Shown: piece by piece, positions 9,428-17,910 of the stretch
How positions within the stretch are numbered: position 1 is the first letter of the stretch
How the letters are laid out: each line of letters opens with the position of its first letter
Position numbers and translations under genes: made by a program
The notes under the pieces: model-generated
Seen by the model: the letters and a program-made list of their open reading frames with translations, nothing else
Told to the model about the DNA's origin: nothing
Database searches by the model: none
From: Christiangramia crocea
GTDB lineage: Bacteria; Bacteroidota; Bacteroidia; Flavobacteriales; Flavobacteriaceae
DNA length: 64,000 bases
Direction: 5' to 3'
Assembly: GCF_022410465.1 (NCBI RefSeq)
Contig: NZ_JAJSON010000012.1
Location: forward strand, 1-64,000

Positions 9428-10072
9428 ATGGAAAACGAAAAGTATCTTCAGGACCTCAGCGAGATCAAGAATATGATGAATCGCTCCTCCCGTTTTATTT
9501 CCCTTAGCGGGCTGGCAGGAGTATTTGCCGGTTGCTATGCGATCATTGGAGCCATCATTGCAAAAATGCTGCTTAGTGACAGCACATCGGTTTATAATGA
9601 GAACTATGATCTGGTCACCACCGGTAATATAAATTCAGAGCTAACCACTCAATTATTCGCGATCGCTGTGGCAGTGCTAATCCTTGCGATTGGAACAGCA
9701 ATTTTTCTAACCACCCGCAAAGCCAGGAGAAATGACCAGAAGATATGGGACAGTACAAGCAAAAGATTAGTCGTTAATTTCTTTGCGCCATTGGTTGCCG
9801 GCGGACTTTTTTGCCTGGTTCTGTTACAGTACGGTCTTATAGGCCTAATTGCTCCATGTATGCTTATTTTCTACGGATTGGCTTTGATCCATGCCAGTAA
9901 GTATACCTTTGCAGATCTCAGAGGCCTTGGATATGCCAATTTGATTCTGGGTCTTATTGCCACTCAGTTTATAGGTTATGGATTGTATTTCTGGGCGATA
10001 GGCTTTGGACTCTTTCATATTATTTATGGCATCTGGATGCATAATAAGTATGATAGAAAAAGTGCTGAATGA
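9428..10072 (+). CDS. Multi-pass membrane protein paired with a winged-helix regulator
   Basis: A 214-residue protein with a short charged N-terminus and about six membrane segments (first at about residues 24-45). The frame opens earlier at 9386, but that extension would span the operator palindrome, so ATG 9428 (MENEKYL) is preferred. The stop overlaps the start of the winged-helix gene (ATGA), so the two are translationally coupled. The family is common in flavobacteria beside small winged-helix regulators; its function is unknown. It may work as a membrane sensor or target for the regulator (inference). Confidence 0.65.
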   Translation: MENEKYLQDLSEIKNMMNRSSRFISLSGLAGVFAGCYAIIGAIIAKMLLSDSTSVYNENYDLVTTGNINSELTTQLFAIAVAVLILAIGTAIFLTTRKARRNDQKIWDSTSKRLVVNFFAPLVAGGLFCLVLLQYGLIGLIAPCMLIFYGLALIHASKYTFADLRGLGYANLILGLIATQFIGYGLYFWAIGFGLFHIIYGIWMHNKYDRKSAE

Positions 10073-10380
10073 AGAGTATTATAAGCAATATAAATAAAGC
10101 TTTTGATCATAGGATCCGCCTGGGAATTATGAGTGTTCTAATGGTGAATGAATATGCCGATTTTAAAAGTCTGAAGGAACTATTGGGAGCTACAGACGGA
10201 AATATCGCCAGTCATACAAAAGCGCTGGAAAAACAGAAATACATTAAAGTTGAGAAGTCATTTATAGACAGAAAGCCCAATACGCGATATATCGCTTCAG
10301 AAAAAGGCAGGAAGGCTTTTCAGGAGCATCTCGATGCCCTTGAAAAACTATTGAATTCTAAAAATGACCTTAATAATTAA
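10069..10380 (+). CDS. Small winged-helix transcriptional regulator
   Basis: A 103-residue single-domain protein. RIRLGIMSVLMVNEYADFKSLKEL followed by GATDGNIASHTKALEKQKYIKVEKSF and a basic wing (DRKPNTRYIASEKGRKAF) is the ArsR/MarR-like 'winged helix DNA-binding' type. There is no obvious ligand domain or metal-binding Cys pair. It is coupled by ATGA overlap to the membrane protein and lies between two identical palindromes (9402-9420 and 10428-10446), which are its likely operators. Confidence 0.85.
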   Translation: MKSIISNINKAFDHRIRLGIMSVLMVNEYADFKSLKELLGATDGNIASHTKALEKQKYIKVEKSFIDRKPNTRYIASEKGRKAFQEHLDALEKLLNSKNDLNN

Positions 10381-10427
10381 AAGGGGGAAATAAGCAGGCA
10401 ATAAGCAACTATATTTTTTTATCAATT

Positions 10428-10446
10428 TACTTTGAATTTCAAAGTA
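10428..10446. promoter_or_regulatory. Palindromic operator TACTTTG-N5-CAAAGTA (copy 2)
   Basis: Same perfect 7-5-7 inverted repeat as at 9402-9420, with a different 5-base spacer (AATTT versus TTTTT), 26 bases before the ATG at 10473. Confidence 0.6.
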
Positions 10447-10472
10447 CTTAAATAAACTAAAAACCAATCATT

Positions 10473-10757
10473 ATGAAAACAAAAAGAATTTTAATCATTG
10501 TACTTATCGTAGGAGCGCTGTTATTGATTCCGTTTATCGGAATGCAATTTAGTGAGGATGTTGACTGGTCCGGATTTGATTTTCTGATCATGGGAATTTT
10601 ACTTTTAGGCACCGGACTTTTAATTGATCTGGCACTAAGGAAAATCCCGGATACAAAGAACCGGATCATTGTAAGCGGAATTATTCTGGCGGTATTCTTT
10701 CTAATCTGGGCAGAACTGGCCGTTGGGATATTCGGGACTCCCCTGGCCGGTAGTTAA
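10473..10757 (+). CDS. Three-segment small membrane protein
   Basis: A 94-residue protein with three hydrophobic stretches (about 4-22, 33-52 and 63-88) separated by short polar loops containing SEDVDWSGFDF and RKIPDTKN. No known motif is seen. The palindromic operator immediately upstream suggests control by the winged-helix protein at 10069, and the gene probably starts a unit that continues into the DUF4153-like gene 34 bases downstream. Confidence 0.6.
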   Translation: MKTKRILIIVLIVGALLLIPFIGMQFSEDVDWSGFDFLIMGILLLGTGLLIDLALRKIPDTKNRIIVSGIILAVFFLIWAELAVGIFGTPLAGS

Positions 10758-10791
10758 AAAACTACCTGAAGTTTCATTAAAATAAATCGTC

Positions 10792-12036
10792 ATGCGTGAT
10801 TCTATAATTTCAGGACTTAATGATCCGGCAAAACTGGAAGGCTTATACAGGAAAAACAAAGCTGAATTCAGGAAGATCTTCAGTTCAATTTATACTGAAT
10901 ATCGGGATCTACCCATAGTTCAATTCTGGCACGAAAGACTCAATTTTGAATCCCATGAAATAAGCTGGGGTTCTAAAAAAGATTGGAGCTTTGTTATCAT
11001 AGCTTCCATCATTGCCGGATTTCTGGCAAAATTACCTGATATATTTTTCATTGATGAAGAGTTCTTCTATCCAAGGAATATTGGCTTTCTGGCATTTCCG
11101 TTTTTGAGCGCATTCTTTATCTGGAAAAATAATTTATCCAAAAAAAGGATCCTGCTTTTAATAGGTGTTACAGCGATAAGCTTGCTGTATATTAATCTGT
11201 TACCGGCTAACCCGAATAGTGATACCCTTTTCCTGGCTTGCATACATTTACTCTTGCTATTATGGGGAGTATTCGGGCTTTCCTTTTCAGGAAATGACAT
11301 CCATGATCAAACAAAACGACTGAACTTCCTAAGTTTTACTGGGGAACTACTGGTCATGTCTGCCATGATTGTTCTTGCCGGAATTATTTTAACCGGTATC
11401 ACAATTGGCCTTTTTGAGCTGATCGGGCTTGATATAGCTGAATTCTATTTCAGGTATATCGTTGTATTTGCACTACCAGCAATACCCATTCTCGCTTGCT
11501 TTCTGGTTTTCACAAATCCAAACCTGGTAAATAAAGTTTCTCCGGTGATCGCGAAAATTTTCAGTCCCGCGGTCCTGATCATGCTTTCTATTTATTTGGC
11601 GGCAATTATGTATGTGGGAAAAGATCCATATACCGACAGGGATTTTCTAATCATCTTTAACCTTCTACTTATCGGGGTGATGGCTCTTATCTTTTTCTCA
11701 ATTACCGAAGGCTGGAAAGAAAACAGATTGGGCACCAACAAATATGTTCTTTTACCGCTTTCTATAGTCACTACTATTGTAAACCTGATCGCACTGTCTG
11801 CTATCATTTTCAGGATCTCTGAATGGGGCTTTACTCCTAACCGACTTGCGGTTTTAGGCGGAAACATCTTAATGCTGATCCATTTGATCATGGTAGGCTT
11901 CAAAATTCTTAAATGTACTTTTAAAAAGTATCCCATTTCTGAGGCAGGCAAAGCCATCGTAAGCTATTTACCTGTCTATTTTGTTTGGATCGTTGTGGTC
12001 ATTTTTCTGTTTCCATTAATTTTTAACTTTAAATAG
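10792..12036 (+). CDS. DUF4153-type multi-pass membrane protein
   Basis: A 414-residue protein with a soluble N-terminus of about 65 residues, then 10-11 membrane segments. The hydrophobic pattern and the ending 'YLPVYFVWIVVVIFLFPLIFNF' resemble the DUF4153/DUF4173 membrane families often next to winged-helix regulators in Bacteroidota. Function is unknown. The position, downstream of a shared operator, suggests that it belongs to the same membrane-stress-like module as 9428-10757 (inference). Confidence 0.6.
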   Translation: MRDSIISGLNDPAKLEGLYRKNKAEFRKIFSSIYTEYRDLPIVQFWHERLNFESHEISWGSKKDWSFVIIASIIAGFLAKLPDIFFIDEEFFYPRNIGFLAFPFLSAFFIWKNNLSKKRILLLIGVTAISLLYINLLPANPNSDTLFLACIHLLLLLWGVFGLSFSGNDIHDQTKRLNFLSFTGELLVMSAMIVLAGIILTGITIGLFELIGLDIAEFYFRYIVVFALPAIPILACFLVFTNPNLVNKVSPVIAKIFSPAVLIMLSIYLAAIMYVGKDPYTDRDFLIIFNLLLIGVMALIFFSITEGWKENRLGTNKYVLLPLSIVTTIVNLIALSAIIFRISEWGFTPNRLAVLGGNILMLIHLIMVGFKILKCTFKKYPISEAGKAIVSYLPVYFVWIVVVIFLFPLIFNFK

Positions 12037-12039
12037 GTA

Positions 12040-12141
12040 ATGGTATCTTATTTCAAATTTTCAGGATCTATTAGCTGGATTGGTCTGGTCTTTGGCCCAA
12101 TTGAAGAAGGATATTACCTAGAAATCATCGACTCACTCTAA
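12040..12141 (+). CDS. Possible 33-residue small protein
   Basis: A complete short frame ATG...TAA lies between the DUF4153-type gene and the MpaB gene, 3 bases after the former and 9 bases before the latter. The predicted peptide begins MVSYFKFSGSISWIGLVFG and ends EIIDSL. TAGG precedes the ATG by 3 bases. It could be a real small protein or the decayed remnant of a longer gene; there is no homology evidence. Confidence 0.3.
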   Translation: MVSYFKFSGSISWIGLVFGPIEEGYYLEIIDSL

Positions 12142-12150
12142 AACGAAAAA

Positions 12151-12921
12151 ATGGATAAGGAATATTTTGTAAAGAAAGATTCGATCGTCAGGGAGATCTG
12201 GGGTAAAAGTGATACGATCCTGCTTATTTTCGCGGGAGCTTCCGCAGAATTTGCACTGAATAAGGCGGTAGACTGGCTTTACTTTACCGGTAAGCTTCCT
12301 GAAGATCCCCTGGGCCGCTTATTCTCTAAGGTCTCTTACGCCAGGGAAATTGTCTTTTCCTACCGCAATTCTGCCATAAAAGCAATTGAAAGGATGAATC
12401 ACATTCATTCTTCCGTTGAAAATGAACGGGGGAAAGACATTCCCGATTGGGCATACCGTGATGTTCTGTTCATGCTGATCGATTATTCCGTAAGGTCTTA
12501 TGAAATACTCGAGAGAAAGCTGAAGGTTTCTGAGAAACAGGAAGTCTTTAATGTATTTTCAGAAGTGGGAAATCTCATGCACCTGAAAGGTTTGCCAGAG
12601 ACCTATGAGCAGTATTTGGAAATGCGGGAACTACATATCCGGGATCACCTGTACTATGGAGAATATAGCCGGGACCTATACCAGCAATATCGAAAACATT
12701 TAGGATGGATGCGCTACAGGTTGTTGCTGGAAACCCAGATCATGATCGTCCCGGGATTAGTGAGGCAATATTTAGGGCTGCGGAGGTTTTCAATGCTTGG
12801 TCCTTTCATAAAAGTCTTCAAGATCAGCAGGGAGATTAAATTAGACAGGATCTTAAAAGAACTTATTCTTCCCGCCCAGTACAAAAAGGAGATCAAACAT
12901 CTGGATAAAGTGACAGCTTAG
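12151..12921 (+). CDS. MpaB/rubber-oxygenase-type (DUF2236) protein
   Basis: A 256-residue helical protein. GASAEFALNKAVDWLYFTGK near the N-terminus, RMNHIHSSV (about 89-97), DWAYRDVLFMLIDYSVRSYE and LPETYEQYLEM follow the order of the MpaB'/latex-clearing-protein oxygenase family, where a His-rich helix bundle binds a b-type haem. Here MNHIH is the likely conserved His region. The substrate is unknown. Two genes upstream are membrane proteins and a small membrane protein follows 26 bases downstream, but no joint pathway is evident. Confidence 0.7.
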   Translation: MDKEYFVKKDSIVREIWGKSDTILLIFAGASAEFALNKAVDWLYFTGKLPEDPLGRLFSKVSYAREIVFSYRNSAIKAIERMNHIHSSVENERGKDIPDWAYRDVLFMLIDYSVRSYEILERKLKVSEKQEVFNVFSEVGNLMHLKGLPETYEQYLEMRELHIRDHLYYGEYSRDLYQQYRKHLGWMRYRLLLETQIMIVPGLVRQYLGLRRFSMLGPFIKVFKISREIKLDRILKELILPAQYKKEIKHLDKVTA

Positions 12922-12947
12922 GCTTATTTTTATTGAATTAACTTCTA

Positions 12948-13349
12948 ATGATGTCTTTAAAAAGAGCCAGTAGAATCTCCTACCTCCTTTGGTTTCTGAT
13001 CCTGCTATGTACAGAAATTCTCATTGCCGTATTCGTGAATGATAAAATAATCCGCCCTTATGGTGGGGATTTCCTGGTAGTTATCCTGATCTATTGTTTC
13101 TTAATGGCTATATCTAATATTTCAGTAATCAGGGGACTGCTGATCGTCCTGGTATTTTCCTTTGCTGTTGAATTCTTCCAGATAATCAATATCGTAAAAG
13201 TAATGCAATACCAACCGCCAGAACCAGTAATGATAATCCTGGGAAGCAGCTTTTCGGTCTGGGACCTCCTGGCTTATAGCCTCGGAATTTTATTCACCGC
13301 AGCCATGGAATTTTACTTTAGTTCAGCTTTGATAAGGACCGGGAAATGA
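12948..13349 (+). CDS. DUF2809 family membrane protein
   Basis: A 133-residue protein with four membrane segments. The pattern FVNDKIIRPYGGDFLVVILIYCF followed by 'FSVWDLLAYSLGI' matches the DUF2809 family (unknown function; sometimes beside VanZ-like proteins). Two ATG codons in a row (12948 and 12951) make the exact start uncertain by one residue. The last 37 bases overlap the 3' end of the convergent phosphodiesterase gene. Confidence 0.75.
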   Translation: MMSLKRASRISYLLWFLILLCTEILIAVFVNDKIIRPYGGDFLVVILIYCFLMAISNISVIRGLLIVLVFSFAVEFFQIINIVKVMQYQPPEPVMIILGSSFSVWDLLAYSLGILFTAAMEFYFSSALIRTGK

Positions 13350-14149
13350 TCAGACGGGTATTTCTGATCTTTGGAATCTGTAAGCACTCCATATTTAAGA
13401 ACCTCAACCTTATCGTTCACAAAAATATAATCGATCCTTCGGGTGACCGGCTCATGGAACTCATAACCGTTGAAGGTGCCTTCAGATCCGAAAGACACAT
13501 TCCGGGCAACATTTCTGGAGTCTCTTAATTTATCTGCTATTAGCTGAATAGCCCTGGTATCGGGCTCAAGATTAAGATCGCCCATAAGGATAGCCGGGAG
13601 ACCTGCTGAATTGATCTCGGCTATTTTAGTTAGAATCAGCTTTGCGCTTTCCAGTCTTGCCTTTTTCCCCCTGTGGTCAAAATGTGTATTAAAGACCCAG
13701 AATTTTTCACCGGATTCTTTATCCTCGAACAAAGCGTAGGTACAGACACGCGGGTAGGCCGCATCCCATCCCCTGGAAGGTTTGGTTATGTCTTTTGCCA
13801 GCCAGAAGGTGCCAGATATCAGTACATCAAATTTCGCGGTCTTGTAAAGAAGGGCGCTAAACTCCCCGTTATCACCCCCGTCACGACCGGTTCCTATATA
13901 TTCATATCCATCTAATTCGGCAATAAAATGGGTGAGCTGACCAATTACTGCTTCCTGAACTCCAAAAATATCGGGTTCATAGAATTTCAGCTGATTGGTT
14001 ATAAAGTCCTTTCGTTTTGACCAGCTGTTTTCACCATCATTTTCGTTGGCGTATTTGATATTGTAGGTCATCACCTCCATTTCCTGGGAAAACATTGTGC
14101 TACAAATTGTTAAGATGAATATTATTACAAGTCTATTCTGTAGTCTCAT
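13313..14149 (-). CDS. Secreted endonuclease/exonuclease/phosphatase-family hydrolase
   Basis: A 278-residue metal-dependent phosphodiesterase of the EEP superfamily. A signal peptide (about 1-21, ...CSTMFSQ) directs export. Catalytic segments are MTYNIKYAN (Asn), GVQEA (Glu, about 60-64), NTHFDHRG, MGDLNLEPD (Asp/Asn) and SDHFPV (Asp-His) near the C-terminus. The natural substrate may be a nucleic acid, phospholipid head group or sugar phosphate; it cannot be told. The gene overlaps the preceding dehydrogenase gene by 17 bases, so it is translated from the same mRNA. Confidence 0.88.
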   Translation of the reverse strand: MRLQNRLVIIFILTICSTMFSQEMEVMTYNIKYANENDGENSWSKRKDFITNQLKFYEPDIFGVQEAVIGQLTHFIAELDGYEYIGTGRDGGDNGEFSALLYKTAKFDVLISGTFWLAKDITKPSRGWDAAYPRVCTYALFEDKESGEKFWVFNTHFDHRGKKARLESAKLILTKIAEINSAGLPAILMGDLNLEPDTRAIQLIADKLRDSRNVARNVSFGSEGTFNGYEFHEPVTRRIDYIFVNDKVEVLKYGVLTDSKDQKYPSDHFPVLIKAELK

Positions 14150-15362
14150 TTTTATGTAATTTACCTTCTACGTAATCTTCCAGATATAAAAAGCCTTCAG
14201 TCAGTTTTCCGTCTTTTGTCATTCTCGCCCTTTCAAGAATTCCATCCTGGTCATCATTAAAAAAGGCAGGAAGAACATTTTTCAGGAACATCTCACCAAA
14301 TCCCTCACTTGCATCTTTCGGCAGTTCACACGGGAGATTATCCACGGCCATCACGGTAATCGCTTCAGGATCCCTGAAATCCCTTTCTGCTTCGGTTTGA
14401 GGGTCATATCCATAAAAAGGTTCTGCTATCGTTGAAGGCCTTATGGTACTTGCTATGGGCCCGGCTATATCACATGAAATATCTGCCACATATTTGATGC
14501 GGAAATCATCTGACCTTGCCTCTTCAGCAGTGAAAAAGACCGGGCTTCCCTCACCGTAAAAATGTCCGGCAATAAAAACATCACTGCTGCTGGCGAACCT
14601 GAAGAAATCTGATTCATAATTTTCCGGATGCGTATAAAATTCCATGCGGCCGCCTTTACTACCATCAATTCTTTTTGCATATTCCAGCACATCTATATGG
14701 CAGTAAACCGGTTGATCGAAATCCTTTTTCAAATACTCCTCATGACTAACCTGCCTGATCTTTAAATGATCCAGGATCTCCTTTGCGCCATGGGCAACCT
14801 TACCACTTCCCGTAAGCACGAATTTATAATTGGGAACTTCTATGTTATCAAGTTCTGCCAGCATGGCATCCAAATCGGGAAGGTTTTCTGCTTTTGGCAA
14901 TTCAAAAGACCCTTCTTTTAAACCGATAGCTCTTATTCCATTATAAGCACCTACCAGTCCCGCATACCTTCCAAAACCAATGAGTCGTGCTCCTTTTTTA
15001 TCAATGATCACCTCATGATCATAAAGTTCTATATTTTTATTTAATATCTCCCTGAGAAGGTCACGATTATAAGGTTGTTTCTTGATAGTATGTGAGAAGA
15101 AAAAATACTTCTTATTATCGATAAGAGCCGGAATAGGAACTTCCTTTACACCCAACATTACATCGCAATCTGTAACATCTTCTGATACTTCAAATCCCGC
15201 GGCCCTGTATTGCTCATCACTGAATACCCTTATATCTGAACTTTCCACTTTAAACTTAGCATCCGGAAATTCTTTCGCGATCTTTTTTAACATTTCAGGG
15301 GAAAAAACCACCCGTCTATCCGGCGGAGTCTTTCTCTCTTTAATGAGGGCAAATCTGATCAT
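14133..15362 (-). CDS. Saccharopine/alanine dehydrogenase-like NAD(P) oxidoreductase
   Basis: A 409-residue protein starting at MIRFALIKERKTPPDRRVVFSP, the typical start of the alanine dehydrogenase/PNT N-terminal domain (the frame continues to 15437 but this start fits the family). The middle holds ARLIGFGRYAGLVGAYNGIRA and FVLTGSGKVAHGAKEIL, a Rossmann-type nucleotide-binding loop. It looks most like lysine-forming NAD+ saccharopine dehydrogenases or their relatives in Bacteroidota, with cytoplasmic action on an amino acid. No dedicated lysine genes lie nearby, so the substrate is uncertain. Confidence 0.7.
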   Translation of the reverse strand: MIRFALIKERKTPPDRRVVFSPEMLKKIAKEFPDAKFKVESSDIRVFSDEQYRAAGFEVSEDVTDCDVMLGVKEVPIPALIDNKKYFFFSHTIKKQPYNRDLLREILNKNIELYDHEVIIDKKGARLIGFGRYAGLVGAYNGIRAIGLKEGSFELPKAENLPDLDAMLAELDNIEVPNYKFVLTGSGKVAHGAKEILDHLKIRQVSHEEYLKKDFDQPVYCHIDVLEYAKRIDGSKGGRMEFYTHPENYESDFFRFASSSDVFIAGHFYGEGSPVFFTAEEARSDDFRIKYVADISCDIAGPIASTIRPSTIAEPFYGYDPQTEAERDFRDPEAITVMAVDNLPCELPKDASEGFGEMFLKNVLPAFFNDDQDGILERARMTKDGKLTEGFLYLEDYVEGKLHKNETTE

Positions 15363-15518
15363 ATTCTGGTATGGGTTTTGTGTAGTTATGAAGTGCCCCA
15401 AAGATATAAATTTAAATCTGTATCTTTGCTGGCCCAACCGGAAACTCTGGTTGGTTTCTTTGAAATCTGATCTTTTAAATAAGCGTCATTCTGTCCTGAT
15501 AGTTATCTGGATTTTTTC

Positions 15519-15562
15519 AGAATCTCGGGTTAGGAAGCTGAAACAAGTTCAGCCTGACGGAA
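15519..15562. repeat. Possible dispersed repeat (CTGAAACAAGTTCAGCCTGA)
   Basis: GAAGCTGAAACAAGTTCAGC contains an imperfect inverted repeat GCTGAA-CAAG-TTCAGC. I recall similar 'GAAACAAGTTCAGCCTGACG' units as intergenic repeats in many Bacteroidota genomes; only one copy is seen here. Confidence 0.35.
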
Positions 15563-15574
15563 TGTATTTGAAGG

Positions 15575-15694
15575 ATGGATATTGCGCCAGGGATTGAAGC
15601 GGCATCCTTTTTTGGCTGCGCTGAGCTTGTCGAAGCGCTTGAAAAAAGATACAGCGTAAAGCCCGGCCCTTCAAAGAAGGGGGCGCCATTATAA
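15575..15694 (+). other. Short frame or conserved RNA motif upstream of ssrA
   Basis: A 39-codon ATG...TAA frame reads MDIAPGIEAASFF...EKRYSVKPGP...GAPL. The stretch ATTGAAGCGGCATCC and later CAGCGTAAAGCCCGGCCC resembles an intergenic element I recall from many Bacteroidota genomes. Its middle (GCGCTGAGCTTGTCGAAGCG) is a second, REP-like unit that seems inserted. Whether it is a peptide gene or a structured RNA cannot be decided here. Confidence 0.35.
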
Positions 15695-15718
15695 CAAAGA
15701 AGATGTTCATTATTTTAT

Positions 15719-16115
15719 GGGGTCGACTTGGTTTTGACAGCGAGTCTAATTGAGTTGTAAGCACGTCGAGCGCTGGGATATAGCTCGTAAATCTCATATT
15801 TCACACTTTTTTAAACGGCGAGAATAACTACGCCTTGGCTGCGTAACCGAATCACAGTAGGTTACTCTTAGTCCCTGTAAGACAGGGAGCCAAGATGTCC
15901 CGCGAAAGCCTTGATTTACGGCGTTCGCATTCGGGGCACCGATAAAGTAAATATAGGAACTGCAGGGCCTTGATGCGGTTCCGAAACTTAAGCGAGGATA
16001 CGTGTAAGATTGGTGGTCTTCGGCCGGTCTTGCATCGACAATCAAGTGAAGACTAAACGTGTAGAAAGCATCTGAATTGCTTGTTTGGACGAGGGTTCGA
16101 ACCCCTCCGACTCCA
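15719..16115 (+). ncRNA. ssrA: tmRNA (ssrA)
   Basis: Transfer-messenger RNA that rescues stalled ribosomes. The tRNA-like ends pair as GGGGTCG (15719-15725) with CGACTCC (16108-16114), and the T-arm GAGGGTTCGAACCCCTC is at 16091-16107. The tag frame at 15817-15846 reads GGC GAG AAT AAC TAC GCC TTG GCT GCG TAA, giving GENNYALAA, the Bacteroidota-type tag. The 3' end is followed by ACAA rather than an encoded CCA. Its last bases recur at 32518-32536. A terminator follows. Confidence 0.96.
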
Positions 16116-16120
16116 CAATT
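16102..16120 (+). repeat. ssrA 3'-end repeat, possible attL/attB core
   Basis: CCCCTCCGACTCCACAATT matches CCCTTCCGACTCCACTATT at 32518-32536 in 17 of 19 positions, with 11 identical in a row. The 3' end of ssrA is a well-known target of tyrosine-recombinase islands. Confidence 0.55.
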
Positions 16121-16151
16121 AAGCGCAGCTATGCTGCGGATTAAAACCTGA

Positions 16152-16188
16152 AAACCTGCTAAGCTTTTTTTGCCTGAGCAGGTTTTTT
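16152..16188 (+). terminator. Terminator after ssrA
   Basis: AAACCTGCT (16152-16160) pairs with AGCAGGTTT (16177-16185), followed by T-rich sequence. Confidence 0.75.
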
Positions 16189-16256
16189 CGTTTTAATAAG
16201 AACTAAGCCATAATCCAAGTAATTCTAAGCTAATATCAACATATAATTTTCCTGAT

Positions 16257-16495
16257 AGAAGGTTTTTGATCTGGCTATGGCATATGCCTGTTTCAGCAGC
16301 TTGTTTCATACGGCGTTTCTAACTCATCCCTTGTTTCCACAATGCATTAATAAAATTCTCTACAGGCTTTATTATCGTCACAAACAGTAAAGCTTCAGAG
16401 GAACAATAGCTTTCTCAGTTTCCGATTTCCTACTTTGCTTATTCTGTTTGAGCTCTTAAATATGATATTATAAGCGGAATACTTCAGTATGAAGT
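16257..16495 (-). pseudogene. Decayed IS110-family transposase fragment
   Basis: The minus-strand translation gives FKSSNRISKVGNRKLRKLLF, an in-frame stop, then SFTVCDDNKACREF. After a frame change the codons read FINALWKQGMS, a stop, and KRRMKQAAETGICHSQIK. The order 'RISK.GNRKLRK.L' ... 'NKACREFY' ... 'KQA.....' is that of the C-terminal part of IS116/IS110/IS902 transposases. It has at least two stops and a frameshift, so it is a dead remnant. The call comes from reading motifs by eye. Confidence 0.5.
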
Positions 16496-16727
16496 TATAC
16501 GATGAAAAGAAACAAATTATGACCTTTTGACCCTAATAATATTTAAAATTAAATCATCTAAGCATCTGTTTTTCAGCTATATTTAATCTAATTCAAATTC
16601 ACATACAAATCTAAAATTCTAAGTGAAGTTATTTAGAGTGCGACTTATGTTAACAGGTAAGATTTAATCGATTATTAAACTTACAAAACTGTTTTTCAGA
16701 CATGTTTGATTGAATATAGTAACGGCC
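16496..16727. other. AT-rich leader before the recombinase gene
   Basis: No gene is seen. It must hold the recombinase promoter, but no good TTTG-N19-TANNTTTG match is visible. Confidence 0.4.
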
Positions 16728-17888
16728 ATGAAAAAAGTAAATTTATTTTTGTTTCAACACAAAAACAGGAACCAAATTGGAATCGATTTCAAATTTGACC
16801 TTCAGATAAAAGAAAGCCTAAAAGAGCTTAAAAGTATTCATTGGACGCAGACCCACGGATGCTTTTATGTGGAATCTAACCGAAAGGCCTTGAGAGAATT
16901 GAATGAACATCTTCGCCAAAAAAACATCACAGCCAATGAGATGCTCCTGGATTATTCAAAAATTCCGGAACAAAAAACGCTTGAAAGTGATAACCTACAG
17001 GTGCTGAATTTTTTGCGTTATCTCAAAGGTCTTCGCTATAGTGAAAGTACCATTAACACTTACATGTCTTTTGCTGAAAAGTTCTTAAGGTTTCATGATT
17101 TCAAGGTAAAGATAACCGAGAATGACGTGGCCAGATTTGTGGAATCTGAAATCGCAGAAAAGGGATATTCGATAAGTACCCATAGGCAATGTATTAGCGC
17201 ATTGAAACACTATTTTGATTTTACCGGGGCAGCAACTTTTGATATTTCTTTGCTGAAACGGCCGAAGAAAAGCAGGTATCTTCCGGGAATTCTGAGCAAG
17301 GAAGAAGTACTTGACCTATTGAGAGTAACCAGGAATTTAAAGCATCGTTGCACGCTGGCACTTATCTATTCCTCGGGACTTAGAATTGGGGAACTCATAA
17401 AGCTAGAACTAAAAGATATAGATATTGACCGAAAGCAAATTCATATAAAACAGGCAAAAGGCAGGAAAGACCGTTATGTGATGCTAGCTGAAAGTTTTTT
17501 GCCTCTTTTTTACAATTACCTTCAAACTTATGAGCCTCACCGTTATGTGGTTGAAGGTTATAATGGCAAACCTTATAACCCTTCATCTATCCGCAAATTT
17601 CTCAAGCAATCCTGTGTGAGTGCAAAGATCAAGAAACGAGTTACGCCACATACCTTACGTCATAGTTTTGCGACACATTTGCTGGAAAATGGAACTGATT
17701 TGAGGTATATACAGGAACTGTTAGGACATTCTAAACCGGAAACAACGATGATCTATACTCATGTAACTCAACATGACCTAACAAGGCTTGAGAGTCCATT
17801 GGACAGAAGTATTAAAGATTTAATGGAACGGAGCCAGGACGGTAAAGATCTTGCAAACCTCCGTTTATCCCGGAACATTCTCGGATAA
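16728..17888 (+). CDS. Tyrosine recombinase of a cassette array (integron-type integrase candidate)
   Basis: A 386-residue tyrosine recombinase (ATG 16728; a TTG at 16710 would add six residues). Residues 1 to about 85 form an extra N-terminal module with 'HWTQTHGCFYVESN', the SAM-like core-binding domain lies at about 90-175, and the catalytic domain follows. Catalytic residues are visible: R219 (SSGLRIGEL), Lys in KGRKDRYVM, H308 and R311 (HTLRHS), H334 (LLGHS) and nucleophile Y343 (MIYTHV). It reads straight from KGRKDRYVM to HTLRHS without the additional patch typical of IntI. The stop is 28 bases before the first cassette junction (17916/17917), which ties it to the array. It could instead be the integrase of the ssrA island. 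Confidence 0.85.
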   Translation: MKKVNLFLFQHKNRNQIGIDFKFDLQIKESLKELKSIHWTQTHGCFYVESNRKALRELNEHLRQKNITANEMLLDYSKIPEQKTLESDNLQVLNFLRYLKGLRYSESTINTYMSFAEKFLRFHDFKVKITENDVARFVESEIAEKGYSISTHRQCISALKHYFDFTGAATFDISLLKRPKKSRYLPGILSKEEVLDLLRVTRNLKHRCTLALIYSSGLRIGELIKLELKDIDIDRKQIHIKQAKGRKDRYVMLAESFLPLFYNYLQTYEPHRYVVEGYNGKPYNPSSIRKFLKQSCVSAKIKKRVTPHTLRHSFATHLLENGTDLRYIQELLGHSKPETTMIYTHVTQHDLTRLESPLDRSIKDLMERSQDGKDLANLRLSRNILG

Positions 17889-17910
17889 AAAAGTATATTT
17901 ACCATCATAT

